NCBI GenBank assembly: GCA_020466095.1
Contig: CM035807.1
Location: 101,120,436-101,184,435 of the forward strand
Origin: Chlorops oryzae
Lineage: Eukaryota > Arthropoda > Insecta > Diptera > Chloropidae
Reading direction: 5' to 3'
DNA: 64,000 nucleotides
Part shown: positions 1-12,200 of the stretch, in pieces
Layout: each line of letters starts with the position of its first letter
How positions within the stretch are numbered: the first letter of the stretch is position 1
The notes under the pieces: generated by a model
What the model was told of the DNA's origin: nothing
Database searches by the model: none
The model's input: the letters and a program-made list of their open reading frames with translations, nothing else
Translations under genes and position numbers: made by a program

Positions 1-1328
1 TTCAATAGAAGCACTAACCAAATAATATTATGTGGTTAGTGATAGAAGTTAGGAGTATTGACAAAACTAAATAGAAGACAACCACCCCCAAGTGGCTTGC
101 TTGGCCGTGGGGTTAAGTGTGTCGCTTTCCACTCGCAAACATTTTGCTAACGCTGGGTTCGAATCCCGCAGCCGGCTTAATTTATTTAAATTGTTTTAAT
201 TGATTATAATTATTATAATAAAAATTGCAAAAAAAAAAATATTTTATTAATTTCGAAAAATTCTCACTCATAAAAAAATTTGGTTCGGAGGGGGTGTGGC
301 TCGAACCCACCCACTCTCGAACGACCTTCAGATTTTCTGAAACTCAAACACAGACGTAACGAAACCCAAAAGTGCGTGACCTAACCCCAAGGTGTAGCCA
401 CTCGCTTTTCGTAAAAATCAATCCAAAAAAATCTACCAAAATTAAAAAAAATCTACCAACGGAATAACCTCACTTTATGGAGAATTGCATCTATTCCAAA
501 TTACAGTTGATAAAATGCAACTTACCTTACCATACCACATTCTCTAGTTGGCCTGTGCTCGCCCACTCCTTAAATCCTTGGTTCGCCAAGCAATCGCCAT
601 CGCCCCCGGAAAAACTGTAAAAGAACTCCTCAGTCCGCGCACGCTTAAATGACATTTCGAGCGAATAAAAACAAAAAAACTGTTACAATTAAACCCCGAC
701 GAATCAGTGTTGCCGAAATAGTATTGAGAATACGTACCTTTTTTCCAAAAGTATACATAAAAAATATGAGGGAAACCCCCTCATAAGGAACCTTAATAAG
801 AACAAATAAGATCAATGGTGTAGCGGGACACTTTGGGCGCACGAAGAACAATGGGGGCACGAATGGAAGAAATGCCGCCGATTCCCTCTTACCCTTTATA
901 AAATTTAAAATATTATTTGGCAAACGGGGCTGCTTTCCCCTTTAACTCCGCCCTAGCTACGCTACTGAATAAGATTACCCACAATTCAATTCAAACTCAA
1001 TAAATTATAGCTTCTCTTACAGGAATTCATAATTTCGAGTCCTTCGACAGTGCCCAGTATAGGCTCTTCAGACTAGCAGCTAAATTCTGCATTTATCCGT
1101 GCATTTAAATGCATTTGAAGTACTCTAAATGCACAAATATCTTCGGAATTTGTGGTAATTTCGCTGCAGCACTTGCGGAAAAAGTACGAAATAACATTTT
1201 TTTCTGGACAACATAGCTCAAACGGCTGATTGGTGTCTGCCGAAAATTGTAGAATTGTTAGAAGAAATGAAGAGTTAAATTTATTTTAATAGAAATGAGC
1301 TTTTTTCTATCCACTTTTGTCTTGTTAG
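1..1328. other. Non-coding DNA with tRNA-like blocks
   Basis: No supportable gene. The stretch is AT-rich. A tRNA-like block sits near 88-178 (listed separately). A second B-box-like motif on the minus strand at about 288-315 (reverse of ggctcgaaccca) may be another Pol III-derived remnant. The open frame near 645-923 has no recognisable domain, composition or splice context, and I treat it as chance. Confidence 0.5.
88..178 (+). repeat. tRNA-like / SINE head remnant
   Basis: A B-box-type motif (ggttcgaatcc at about 156-166) lies roughly 50 bases after an A-box-like tggggttaagtgtg. This matches an internal RNA polymerase III promoter. The cloverleaf does not close well: the anticodon arm does not pair and no clear anticodon is seen. 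A tRNA pseudogene or SINE head is therefore more likely than a working tRNA. No target duplication was found. Confidence 0.4.
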
Positions 1329-1804
1329 AAGTGTTACAACGGATAGTGTATCCGGCCGAATGGCGGATACCGGATATCCGGCAGGTTGTCAGGACAGATA
1401 ACCGGATATATGTTTTTTTTTTGTTATGTATTTTTCGATTTTAAAGCCATATTGAACGGCGGAGCAATGATCCTGAGCGTTACCGTTTGTTAGCTAAAAC
1501 TTCGAACGTTTTTTTTTTTGACACAGCACACTTTTTAGTAATGATTGTGTTAAGCGGTAGCATTGAACTGCAATAAAAAATCTCTAAAAATGGAAATTTT
1601 CTGCGAAAATGTTAGCTCAACTGCATCCGGTTTCCTCCAATCGCTCCATTTTCAAATCTGCATTCGAAGTACAAATACAATATAGCAAATGTTTAAGGTA
1701 TCCGGCGGCCGGATGAAGATAGTATCCGGTATCCGACCGGATACTAAATTTAAGGCCGGATAGGATGGATACCGGATAATGGCCGGATATCCGTTGCAAC
1801 TCTA
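1329..1804. mobile_element. hAT-type MITE
   Basis: The ends are inverted: the left reads gttacaacggata and the right, reversed, reads gttgcaacggata, followed by further inverted copies of ggatatccgg-type words inside both ends. Flanking octamers CTTGTTAG (1321-1328) and CTTGTTCG (1805-1812) match at 7 of 8 bases, as expected for a hAT target duplication. No transposase is encoded. The exact left edge could be off by one or two bases. Confidence 0.6.
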
Positions 1805-2330
1805 CTTGTTCGTGTCCAAGGTGTTCACTATATCCGGGGTTCACACTATCCATACTCCACTGTCTATGCCAAAATTCTAGGCGTTGGGTTTCCTCCTGTA
1901 AAATGCAGTCAAAAATGGAAAATAATTGATTAAAAAAAATTTTTGAACTGTGACGGTTTTGTGATTGAAATTTTGAATCGCGACGCTTTTTTTGAGTTTG
2001 ACGACTTTTTTAATATTTTTCAAAAAACTTACATTAAAGATATAAAAGTCAACAAAACGTACAAAATTGGTATTTCTGCGAATCGGCAACACTGCGACGA
2101 ATGTCATTTCTTGAAAGAATATAATATTACGACATCCGCAGATTTTACTTTTATCCGAGCACGTGTGACGTTTTTGTTGATGATGCCACAAGGTTGCATA
2201 AAATTTTGGAACATATTTCTGGAAACATTTTTCACTTTTAATATTTATTTCAAGTTATTAAACGGTTTTTAGTTTTTTTTTTTAATTCGTCATTTTACAA
2301 GAATCTCCTATCTTAAGGACGATATAAGTA

Positions 2331-2501
2331 CAGTCAAACGTCAATAAATCGAACTTCCACAATTCGAATTTTCTGTAACTCGAACTGGATCGGGTGGCAA
2401 TAGGAAATAATTTTTAAAAAATGTTTTTCCCTTACTCGAAGTCTCTATAACTCGAAATATATCTTTGGATAATGGTGGTTCGAGTTATGGAAGTTTGACT
2501 G
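2331..2501. mobile_element. pogo-like MITE (171 bp)
   Basis: The termini are inverted (cagtcaaacgtc at left; reverse of the right end cagtcaaacttcc) with TA on both sides (2329-2330 and 2502-2503). The inside repeats the phrase 'taactcgaa/ttcgagttat' typical of pogo/Tigger-like termini. There is no coding capacity. Confidence 0.75.
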
Positions 2502-2503
2502 TA

Positions 2504-4300
2504 TGTAAAAACCAGATTTTGTGAAAGTTTCAAATTGGTAGTATGTTTTTCAAACATCAGTGGCAACGCTGTACACACATAAATTTTTTAATTTAAATTT
2601 TTTGTCTTGAAAATTTTCATCGGTCAAAAACTTTCCTTATAACCTATCATCCTTGATTACTTCTTCTTCGCAAAACGTGTCACTCGCTTTCAAAATGGCA
2701 TTTTCTAATTTAAAATTTCTATTTATCAACCGAATGTGTTTTATTTTTAATTAAAAGTTAATTTGAATTTTATGGAAAGTATGCAAAATGTTTGCCATAT
2801 TTAATCTGCTGTTAACTTAACAGCAAGTTTGCTGCTGTTATGTATAAAGCTTTTCCGAGTGCTGCCATCTTGGGTGAAAAGCTTTTGGTTTCGATTTTGG
2901 ATAAATAATATCCCATCCGGAAATTTGTTAGGAGATGACCGTTGTTATGACTTCTTCAAATGGCATGTGTTATTCATTAGGAAATGAAATGAATGACTGC
3001 AGTTCGCATGAAAACTTCATTTGAGAAAGATTTCACACTGTCTGGTTGCAATAGATCCAACGTTCACTATGAATTCATTTTAAAAATGAGTATATGGGAA
3101 AATCCAGCAGAAATTAAACCAAATAAAATTGTTTTTTTTTTAATTAAAATAATTTTTTTTTTCTAAAAAATTTTTAGGGACTGTCCATTGAATACGTGAA
3201 GGGGATTTTAACAATTTTTGGAAATTATGTCCAGGTCAACAAAATATTTTTATCTAAATCAGGCAAGAATTTACCGATTTTCGACCTATTTTGGTAGTTG
3301 GTAGGAACGCTTTCTATTCTATTCTTATATTATCAATAAGCCTTCCGTTTAATAAACTTTTAATTCATTTCTTTAATATTGAAAACTTAATTTGTACCAG
3401 AGTAGCGTCCTTAACACTTACTTTTTCCCATATAGCAACGAATTTCCAAAAGACTTTCTCCTCTATAGAATGATTCCACATTTCGAAGCAAAGAAATCCA
3501 ATTTCCAAATTTATATATTCACAAAAAAAAAAAGAAAATAAAAATCCACTTTTCTATTTATTATATTATTTTTTGTTTTTATTTGTATGCTCCTCTTCAA
3601 TTTACTCAACTGCTACGTTATTTCACCTTAATTTCCCTTTCTCTATATATTACAAACATTAAATTATTGACCTTTCATTGTGTATAACGCATTTGTTCTG
3701 ATTTTTTTGTACAAAATATACTTAACTTTCTATGCATATCATAGTTCGGAAACAAATTAAATAATTTACATAACGTTCATAACAAAATATTCTCTTAAGA
3801 ACTACTTTCGTTTTCTTTAACCCTCTACGCTCTTTTGTATTACACATGCTGAAAAAATTTTTACTAAGAAAAAATTTTTGTATCTTAATTATACTTTGTC
3901 CATGTTTTCCATTATTTATTAAGCTATTTTCCCAGTTTTATAAAAATATATGTATATGTATATATATATATATATGTTTATATTTATATGTATATTTTAT
4001 ACTGTATTAGAATTTCATTGATTTAGTTTATGTACAGCTTATTGCTATTTCGTTCTTTAGTTTGAATGTCATTCATTGTTAAAGTTGGCTCATTTTGAAA
4101 GAGCTTTTTTCCCCGATTCCGATTCCGATTCCTATTTCTATTGCGAATTCAATTTTAGTTTGGTTTTTGCTTTTTGATTCCATTGTTTCGTTTATGTGAT
4201 GAATAAAATTTTTAGAATCACTTCAAATAACTTCCACTCGGTATATGTGTAAAGGCGTATCTCGGTATTTTCAACAAATATACATAAATCTTATTAAATT
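2504..4300. other. AT-rich non-coding stretch
   Basis: I see no gene and no clear mobile element. The DNA is AT-rich with short TA/TG microsatellite patches (for example about 3945-3990). It lies downstream of lilli, and I cannot say whether it is transcribed. Confidence 0.5.
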
Positions 4301-4743
4301 TACCCAGCGGCCAATAGTGCCTACCTTATTCAAACTATACGAGACTGTAAGCGATCTGCCCAACAATAGCTTACAAAGTATACGAGATTGTAAGCGACCT
4401 GGCTAACAATAGCTTACTTTATGTGGTGAAGGTTGGCATTCACTCTACAAAAAGGCCACCCTTGAATAAAAGTATACTGGGATGGTATATGAGGTCGTAT
4501 ACATTACCGCCTACGTCCTACGAAATGTGTTACTCGAGAGTCAGACATACCTAAACCATGTTCCGGAACATTTAGTTCTTAGGCAAGAGAAGCAAGAGGC
4601 AAAGAAACTTTTCCTTGCCTCCTGCGTCTCTTGCCAACGAACTGAATGTTCTGGAAGATGTTTTAACTTAAAACTTTTAAGTATGTCTGACTTCGGACTT
4701 ACGGTTCATCGCTTCTGTAGGACAGCATTTTGGCTGCTGGGTA
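4301..4743. mobile_element. MITE with CCCAGC termini, copy 1
   Basis: Bounded by TACCCAGCGG at left and CTGCTGGGTA at right, so the termini are inverted and flanked by TA. Inside are a direct repeat (tatacgaga-tgtaagcga at about 4337 and 4380) and an inner inverted pair (gtcctacgaa/gcttctgtaggac and gtcagacatac/gtatgtctgac). The long frame over its right half is a product of these repeats. It shares terminal bases with the elements at about 40,493 and 42,123. Superfamily not identified. Confidence 0.6.
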
Positions 4744-5329
4744 GTTAAAAAATTTTGAGCAATTCCTGAATATATTCAAGAGATGCAAACATATGAAAGC
4801 AGTTCCAATCAAAAGCGCAATCGATTGAAACTGGTTCTATACATATGCATTTGTTGAATACATGGAGGGATTGATGCGCAAGAATGCCTGCAACAACTGA
4901 AAAAAAACAAAAAAAAAATCATTAAATAAAACATTTCCGGTGGATGCTGAAGCCTTTGGGCATTTTTGCACTGCTCAAAAGAAGCTATTATTTAACCACA
5001 AATATGGCTTTGGCCGAAATCTTTTAGAAATACTAAAGACAAAGCGCCATGTATTCAATTTGTTCAGCTAATAGAAAAAGAAATAGAAAAAGAAAGAAGA
5101 ACAATTCTAGGCAGGTTTAACCAGAAATATTGCTTTGCGTGGAATTGAAAAATCAATTCAAAACAGACAGGTCCACAAATTATGTTTCGAGCTATCAGAG
5201 CCGACATAAAAACAATTACAGGTAATGACTTTTGACACTTTCGCTTAAAATTTACTTTCAGGTTATTTCTTTATACGAATTAATTCACTTTTTTTTCATA
5301 TGTGTATGTATATATGTATATATATATTA

Positions 5330-5897
5330 GGCGTCGATTTGTATGGGTAAAAAAAAACTAAGAAATCGTACCCCGAAATGAAACTTCAGACAATTCTAAG
5401 CATTTTTTCCAAGAAACCATGGGTATAAATGAAACGTAGATCCGCGCTGAACGATGGGAAGTTTTTACCATACATACATATGTTATTAACAGGGATTGGA
5501 TTTTACATATTTGAAAATATATTTTACATATTTTTTAATACTTTCAAATATGTTAAATCCGATCCCTGTTAATAACACTGTGGTAGTCGAAAAAATGTTC
5601 ATCGTGCAAACCAGCGCAGTCGGCAAAAATGTTGAATATTTCCAAACTCGAGATAACCTAGACTAGTGCTTGGTACTGTTGTACTCGGGGATCGAGCCGG
5701 ACCCGACTGCGCCGGTTTGCACGATGAACAAATTTTTTGTCCTAAAAACTAGCACAGTGTAACATATGTATGTATGGTTAAAACTTCCCATCGTTCAGCG
5801 CGGATCTACGTTTCATTTTATACCCATGGTTTCTTAAAAATGCTTAGAATTGTCTGAAGTTTCATTTCCGGGTACGATTTTTTATCCAAAAAATCGA

Positions 5898-5898
<1 letters not shown>
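5330..5898. mobile_element. Multi-palindrome MITE in a (TA)n tract
   Basis: Outer arms of about 150 bp (5330-5480 and 5750-5898) are inverted copies. Both contain the words cgttcagcgcggatctacg and its complement, and cccatggtttctt and its complement. TA flanks both ends. Inside are two more inverted pairs: about 5483-5575 (arms around ttattaacaggga) and about 5588-5725 (arms around ttcatcgtgcaaacc). It is non-coding and would fold into a branched hairpin. Confidence 0.75.
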
Positions 5899-5942
<44 letters not shown>

Positions 5943-7955
5943 CTGCAAAGTAATGCGAGAAACATATTTCGAAATTACTCTATGTACAAATCCATCTTGT
6001 TCATGCGTATATACAATACATTTTTTTTTTCTAATATAAACGCTCGTTTGTATTTGGGAGATTCCCTCAGACGACCCTTTCGGGGATTCCCTTTGTTACT
6101 TTAGAATGAGTTAAACGACTTAATATAGTTAGGTTTTTGTGTTTTGATTATTGGACTTAGTTTTTATTTAATTCTATTAAAAATATATTCTCGTATATTT
6201 GTGAATAAATACATATATGTATTTTATAGTATGTATATATTGTATATTTTATGGTTGAATAACGCGCAAAATATTTTCACAAAATAAAAGACTTAATTGT
6301 TAATTGTGACTTTCAAGCATGAAATATTTATACATATCTATGTTTGTCGAGTTATTACATAATATAGTTTTGTTTTAAGAACTATATATATATATATATG
6401 TATATTTGTGATTATTAATATGCACTGGCGTTGATGCGAAGCAATGAATGGCTTCAGCTTTAGAATTTTTATCTATATATTCACGATTATATAGAGGTTA
6501 GTTTAAATAAAGTTCAATGCGTCTAGGCTCATATTTAATGCTTTCGGTTTATTCTTAATAACTTTATCAATATTAATTTGCAAGAGTGTATATGTATTGT
6601 ATATATATATATATATATATATCTATTATATATGTATGTATATATGCGTATATTATATCACTTAGTCATACGTTAGTAAATATAGAACAAATTGTTTTTG
6701 CTTTTAAGTTATTCATCTACGTTTATGTACCATTGATATAAACATATATATATGTATAAATATATATATATACATATATGTATGTATATCATATTTAATA
6801 GTAAAAAGGATCAACTACGAGATTATCACGCTAATGCTTAGTGAAATCAACTTCTAAATATTAATTCGTCCTAAATGACTTTTCGAGACCTGATTTATTG
6901 CGACTAAAAACTTCAAATGATCAGCGTTTATTTTAAATATTTTTTCTCTTTTTTCAATCAAAAACAATTTCACTTCCTTCCTGTACTGTATTTGGTATTC
7001 TTTGATGAACTAGGGGGGTGCGCTTGAAACGAAAATGAGAATATTTGCTTAAATATTATTTTTACTTTGGTCTTAGGGTCTGAAGACTTAAGCAACTGAA
7101 GAACAGAAACACAAATATTAAGTAATTTAAAATTAAAAGAATCGAATAAAAATACAAAATTATAATAATTATTTTTACTTCTTTTTTTTTCAGATGACAT
7201 TTCGGGATTTTTTATGCCAGAAACGATCAGTTTTTAATGAAATTTTTTACAATCAATTCTTTTACGTGTCGCCAATGCCAATTGAGATGTTTTAAAATTC
7301 AAATTATCAACAAAATTTTGAAAAAGCTATTGAAATGCTGCAGAGTGCACTAGTCTATGGTAAGTACCTACTTAATATTTCATATGAATTGCATTTCTAA
7401 ATTCTGGAATCTCTATGAGACTCAATTTCATGTTTGAATATATAACATTTTCTTTGCTATGTATGTCTTCTGGGGGAAAATTGCAAACAGCTAAAAATTT
7501 GCACAATTATTGAAGTAAATTGAAGATGACTATGAAGGCTCTGTTAACGGAGATTTTCGCGTTTTAATCTGTATCCCTAAAGTATACAATCATAATTTTT
7601 TTCTTACTTAAAACATTTTACTTTCTCCAAAATGCGGAGTTTGAACTTGAGAGCTCTCAGTTGCTAGTCATTTGCTTTCCCATTACACCGTCTTGTCAAA
7701 AAATATCATTGCTCTTAAAGTTATTTTTGAAAGCAGTGTCTTTAAACTGAAAAATTTTTTATAAAAAAAAATCGAAAGTCAACAATTTTGGTTCCCCTAA
7801 AAGTATGCTTAAATTTTGTAATACATGTGATCGAAATTGAAAAGAGGTACTTATAAAATACCAATTACCGTTGCGATTACAACGAAGTTTTGCACATAAA
7901 TTCTATGCAATACAAGTAATTAACGTTATCGTCATTATTCTCTCATTAATATATC
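5899..7955. other. AT-rich stretch with TA microsatellites
   Basis: Contains (TA)n at about 5900-5938 and many TATATG-type patches at about 6385-6410, 6597-6650 and 6745-6790. No gene seen. The frame at 6970-7200 is Lys/Phe-rich translation of AT-rich DNA and is not supported. Confidence 0.5.
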
Positions 7956-7968
7956 GCAACATGAACTA

Positions 7969-8174
7969 GGTAGGTAGGTTGAAGTGGCTGCCACTTAGGC
8001 CATTGTGATACCAAGGAGGTTTTTCTTATGTTTGTGTGAGTGTATGTCTTTTTATGTAGTGTGCCCCTAACAATCGATTTTTTGAAAAACCTAGGCTCGG
8101 AACATTACACTCCGTTTGGCCTGTGTGCCGGGAATCGAACCTCGGACCCTGGGATCAAGAGTGGCTATCCCAGA
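7969..8174 (-). mobile_element. tRNA-derived SINE with 13-bp target duplication
   Basis: Perfect 13-bp direct repeats GCAACATGAACTA (7956-7968 and 8175-8187) flank a 206-bp insert. Read on the minus strand, the head carries a Pol III B box (ggttcgattcc at about 8115-8125) and the tail ends in (acct)n at 7969-7980. This is the layout of a tRNA-derived SINE inserted by LINE machinery. The tail (ggtatcacaatggcctaag) resembles the 3' end of the LINE fragment near 36,640, a possible source of its reverse transcriptase. Confidence 0.85.
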
Positions 8175-8700
8175 GCAACATGAACTAAATATAAGTACAT
8201 ATATATTTTTTAATGAAGTTAGTCATAATTTTTAAACCGCGATATCTCAAAAACTAGAGCCAATCTAAAAAAAAAAAGAAAAAATAGTTGATGCGACTGA
8301 ATTCAGCGCCCCCCAATTATATTTTCGGTAAAAAAAAAAAAAAGTACCAAATTCAAGCACAGTGTAATTATGAAAATCTTTTATACAATTAACAATTTGC
8401 TTTTTAAGTTTTCATAATATTTCATAATTCATAGTGAAATATTTTCGATAATTATTTTGCAAAAATTTATTCAGCTTGACTCACATTGTTTTTTTTTTTT
8501 TCACAAAAAATTGCTTAAATATTTCGAAATTTTTACTATTTCGCTTTTAAAGGACACTTCAGTTATTCTAAATTATGGCAAAATTCTTATGTAATGAAAT
8601 AATTTTCACCAATTACTATATTTTGATTACATTCAAAGAATTAAGTATATAAAAAATTTTTGTTTCACAGGAACGCTGACCATTTGATTTTCCCTTTATT

Positions 8701-9254
8701 AAGGGCTCTACGCTGTTAAAGTATGCGTATATCCAAAGGAAGTAACAAGCTCATTCTTTTGAAGAAAAGATATCAGAGCTGAGTTTTCGATGACAGGTCG
8801 ACACAAATATAAAAATTTCTTTTATCATTTTTATTGTAACATACGCATTGTGAATTTGAGTCTGAAGTCGACTTACTTAGGTCAAGGAATAGCCATGCTC
8901 ATCGATATCGTGAAGGAAAATGACTTCTTGTTCTCACTTTAAATGCAGCCCTGTAGGTTTGATTACAGTCGAAACTCTCTATAACGAACTCCTCTATAAT
9001 TAATTTCCCTCAATATCGAATCTTCTCATGGCTTTTTTGCTACATTTTTAGTGCCTTTTTTACTCCTTATAACGAATTCTTTTTTAATGAATTTTTTTCG
9101 GTCCCTTGAAATTCGTTATAGAAAATTTCGACTGTACTTGTTGTTATTGGCGTATGCCTTCAAGTAGCAAAAGTAAGTCAAAGTGCTTCCTTGTTTTTTT
9201 CTACATAATTTTGGTATTGGAAATATACTTGCTGCTTTAGAGCGTAGAGCCCTT
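8701..9254. mobile_element. MITE with AAGGGCTCTACGC termini, interrupted
   Basis: Inverted termini AAGGGCTCTACGCT (8701-8714) and its complement (9241-9254, AGCGTAGAGCCCTT) delimit the element. A pogo-like MITE (8966-9134) sits inside it, so this element is older. The flanks do not give a clean target duplication, and the superfamily is uncertain (hAT-like by length). Confidence 0.6.
8966..9134. mobile_element. pogo-like MITE (169 bp), nested
   Basis: Inverted ends cagtcgaaactctctataacga and the complement of ttcgttatagaaaatttcgactg, with TA at 8964-8965 and 9135-9136. It lies inside the element at 8701-9254. It is closely related to the truncated copy at 32,871, which carries the same ends and inner words (agatactaaaaa, agccatgagaagattcg) in inverted order. 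Confidence 0.75.
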
Positions 9255-12200
9255 TAGATTTGATATTTGTTTGTTTGTTTTTGTTTTTTCTTTTAAAATA
9301 ACATCAAGATTTGTAATTCAACGTTTTTGTTATTTTAAATTTTAAGAAATATTTTTTCCTCTATACTATACATGATTCAAGGCATTAACTACATACGAAT
9401 ATATATATATATATATAAATGCTTTTGAAGTTTCATTTTTGTTGCTTTTATTTTCAAGTTAAAGGCGTGAGCGAGTTTTGCGTTAAAAAAAAAATATTAA
9501 TTTGAAAATATTTTTCTTGGTCTTTTTTTCTAGTGGTTTCGTTTTTCTTTTTTCGATTTTGTTTTCTCGTTCGTTTTGATTACAAGTTTTGTGTTCTTTT
9601 TTATTTTTTATATATATTTTTTTTTATTGCTTATTCTATGAATCTACGCGGAAACCATTTTAATTTATTCGAAAGAAAATTTTAATTGGAAAATAATTAC
9701 GAATGCGTTGTAAGATTTCTTTTTTGTTTTTTTTTTTTTGCGTTATTAAAGCTTTTGAAGCAGGTTTGTAAAAATGTTTTTTGGTTTTTTTTTTGGAATT
9801 TTTACCACTAAATAAACCAAACAGCCACAAATTTTAAAAAGAGAATCGAAATGTTAAACTATGATCGTTGTTCAGTGACTAATAATTGACTTAAAGAATA
9901 ATGAAAATAAAATAATATGAAATAAAATATGAGAAACTAAATTTTGTAGAAACTTTTCGCTGCCGATTTTCCGACTGCTCAAAAATCATTTAGTTCAGCA
10001 GTTCGACGAAGCAAATTTGGACTTTGTTTGCAGCTGTTGACGTCTGGCACCGATTGGTTTTTGGCGATGCTGTGGCACTTTTTTCGATCTCAAAGTTTTC
10101 GGACAGCAATCGTTTCTTCTGTACATCATTTTTAGTAGGATTATTTTTCGATATTTTCATCACAGTGAGGGCGATTTTTCAACCAGGATCATTCTGTGTG
10201 AGTCAATTTGTAAAGTTGTTTGAATTTTAATTCCTTTTGAACACACAATCTACATGCTATCATGGTACGGGTCTACCCTTGAACGTGTATTTGCCTCGAA
10301 AAACTTCGAAAGCTCGTAAATCAAGAAGGCTAAAAACTGAATGAATGAAAGTTTGTATAAAATTTTTTACTCTTTTAGAACTGGAGACAAATTTAAAAGG
10401 GATTTTCGAAGACCTTCGAAGAATTGCCTGTATAATTATTGGAAGTGTATATTCCAAATCGAATTTTTCACGATTCATTTTCACCTAGATTGAATAACAC
10501 ATTAAGGGTATCAAGTCTCATTGTCATTAGTTGTAAAAATCGGGGATGGTTTTCCCTAAAACGCCGCCGACCAAATCTGCTTTCATTTCCGTTTCTGTGG
10601 CATCCCATGCTTTAATGTTTTAACATTAAAAACGTTTTTTAGCCCATCTGTTTTTGGGTAGATTTAATTTAAAAAAATGTTGTTGGTCTACGAATTAAAT
10701 CCCCGTACCGAAAGTTTTAGTAACATATTTTTCAGCCTTTGGAATAAGGACATTTCATAATTTTTGTGTTATATTTAAACAAAAAAATAAATAAATAATA
10801 AGTCTTGAAAATTAATTCCATGCGAAACTAATTGAAATAAATATAAAATATAAAAAAAAATAAATAAAAATAGAAATCAAAGTCATTTTTATGCATTTAC
10901 TTCAATTATATTTAATGTTTTTTTGTGTCTTTGTGATAGTTGTTTAATATCTCAACATAAAACAAGAGTTCGATGGTTTTCCTTTTTTTTTTTTTTATAC
11001 AAACATTTTCCCCGAAACTTTATAAATAAACAAAATTAAAAAACTATTCAATAGACAATAGATGCATATTTTGTTTTTTATAAATAAGAATTGAAATAGT
11101 TTTATCATTTTCTTAATGTGTTCATTTCAATAATAATAATAATAATAATAATTAATTAAAATCGATCTAAAATTAATTTAAAAAATTCATTTAAAGAATA
11201 ACATTAGCTAATTAATTAAGTTCTTGTCACGCATATTGCAGTGTGGGCTTTCATTGTGCTTTAAAGAATTGAAATTATAAAATATAAATGGACAAATTAT
11301 TAACAGAAAAGAAAATGCGAGAACGCAATTTTAAAATGCCTACAAGTTTCATTTAATTTGTTTTTATTTTTATTTATTTATTTATTTTTGTTTTAATGTA
11401 ACGAGCATTAATGAATAGTAGAAGCTGCCAGCAGCAAAGTTAATAACATGAGACGTCTCTATACAGCAATATTGTCGGATCCAGTGTATGGGAGAAAATT
11501 TTTGACTCAATATAAAACAATATTAAGACTGTGATAAAAATATTTATTAAATGCCTTGTTTTTAATTGAAAAAAAAAATTATGAGCTTTTACTTTGTTTT
11601 TATAAAAATGACATCTTTCAAGAGGGTATTAAGGCATGCTCTAGAAATCGAATCCCCATAAAAAATTCGAAGTAGATAAAATTTCTATTGAAATCACACT
11701 GATTTCGAATTTTTTATTCGGATTCGATTTCTAGAGCATTCCTGATTATCTGGAAATGGCCGAATTGTATTTTTTTTTTATAATCATAACAGACAAGGCT
11801 TTACAAAATACATAAATGCAAAAATCAGCACCTTTCCTTCGAAATATTGAATTAAAAAAGAAAAGAAAAAATGGAAATGAAGAATGAAACTTGAGGGAAA
11901 AAAGTTCACTGGAATCGCTCCTGTTAGAATTTGAGTATAGGTTTTTTTTTTAACAGAATCAGAAAACAAGCTAACATCTTTTGCAGATAGCCATTTAAAT
12001 TATTACGGGTTTTCAGGTATGTTAAATTGAAAATTGCATTAGCTAAAAACTAATCACTTAAAGCACACGCTTTGGGTATGAAAATTAGTTATCTGTTTTT
12101 TTTTTCCTATTTCTTGTTGATGACAAGAAAATTAATCTTTCCATTTCTGAAATTTGAAAGTATATATTTGAGGTATAAATTTGACTGCTGCCTTCTTAAA

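Noticed and set aside
88..178. A working tRNA gene
   Set aside because: The B box is good, but the anticodon and acceptor stems do not pair properly.
4482..4748. 88-residue plus-strand frame
   Set aside because: Covers the right half of a MITE with internal inverted repeats; no domain.
10024..10230. 68-residue plus-strand frame
   Set aside because: No domain, no splice or promoter context; AT-rich Phe-rich composition typical of chance.
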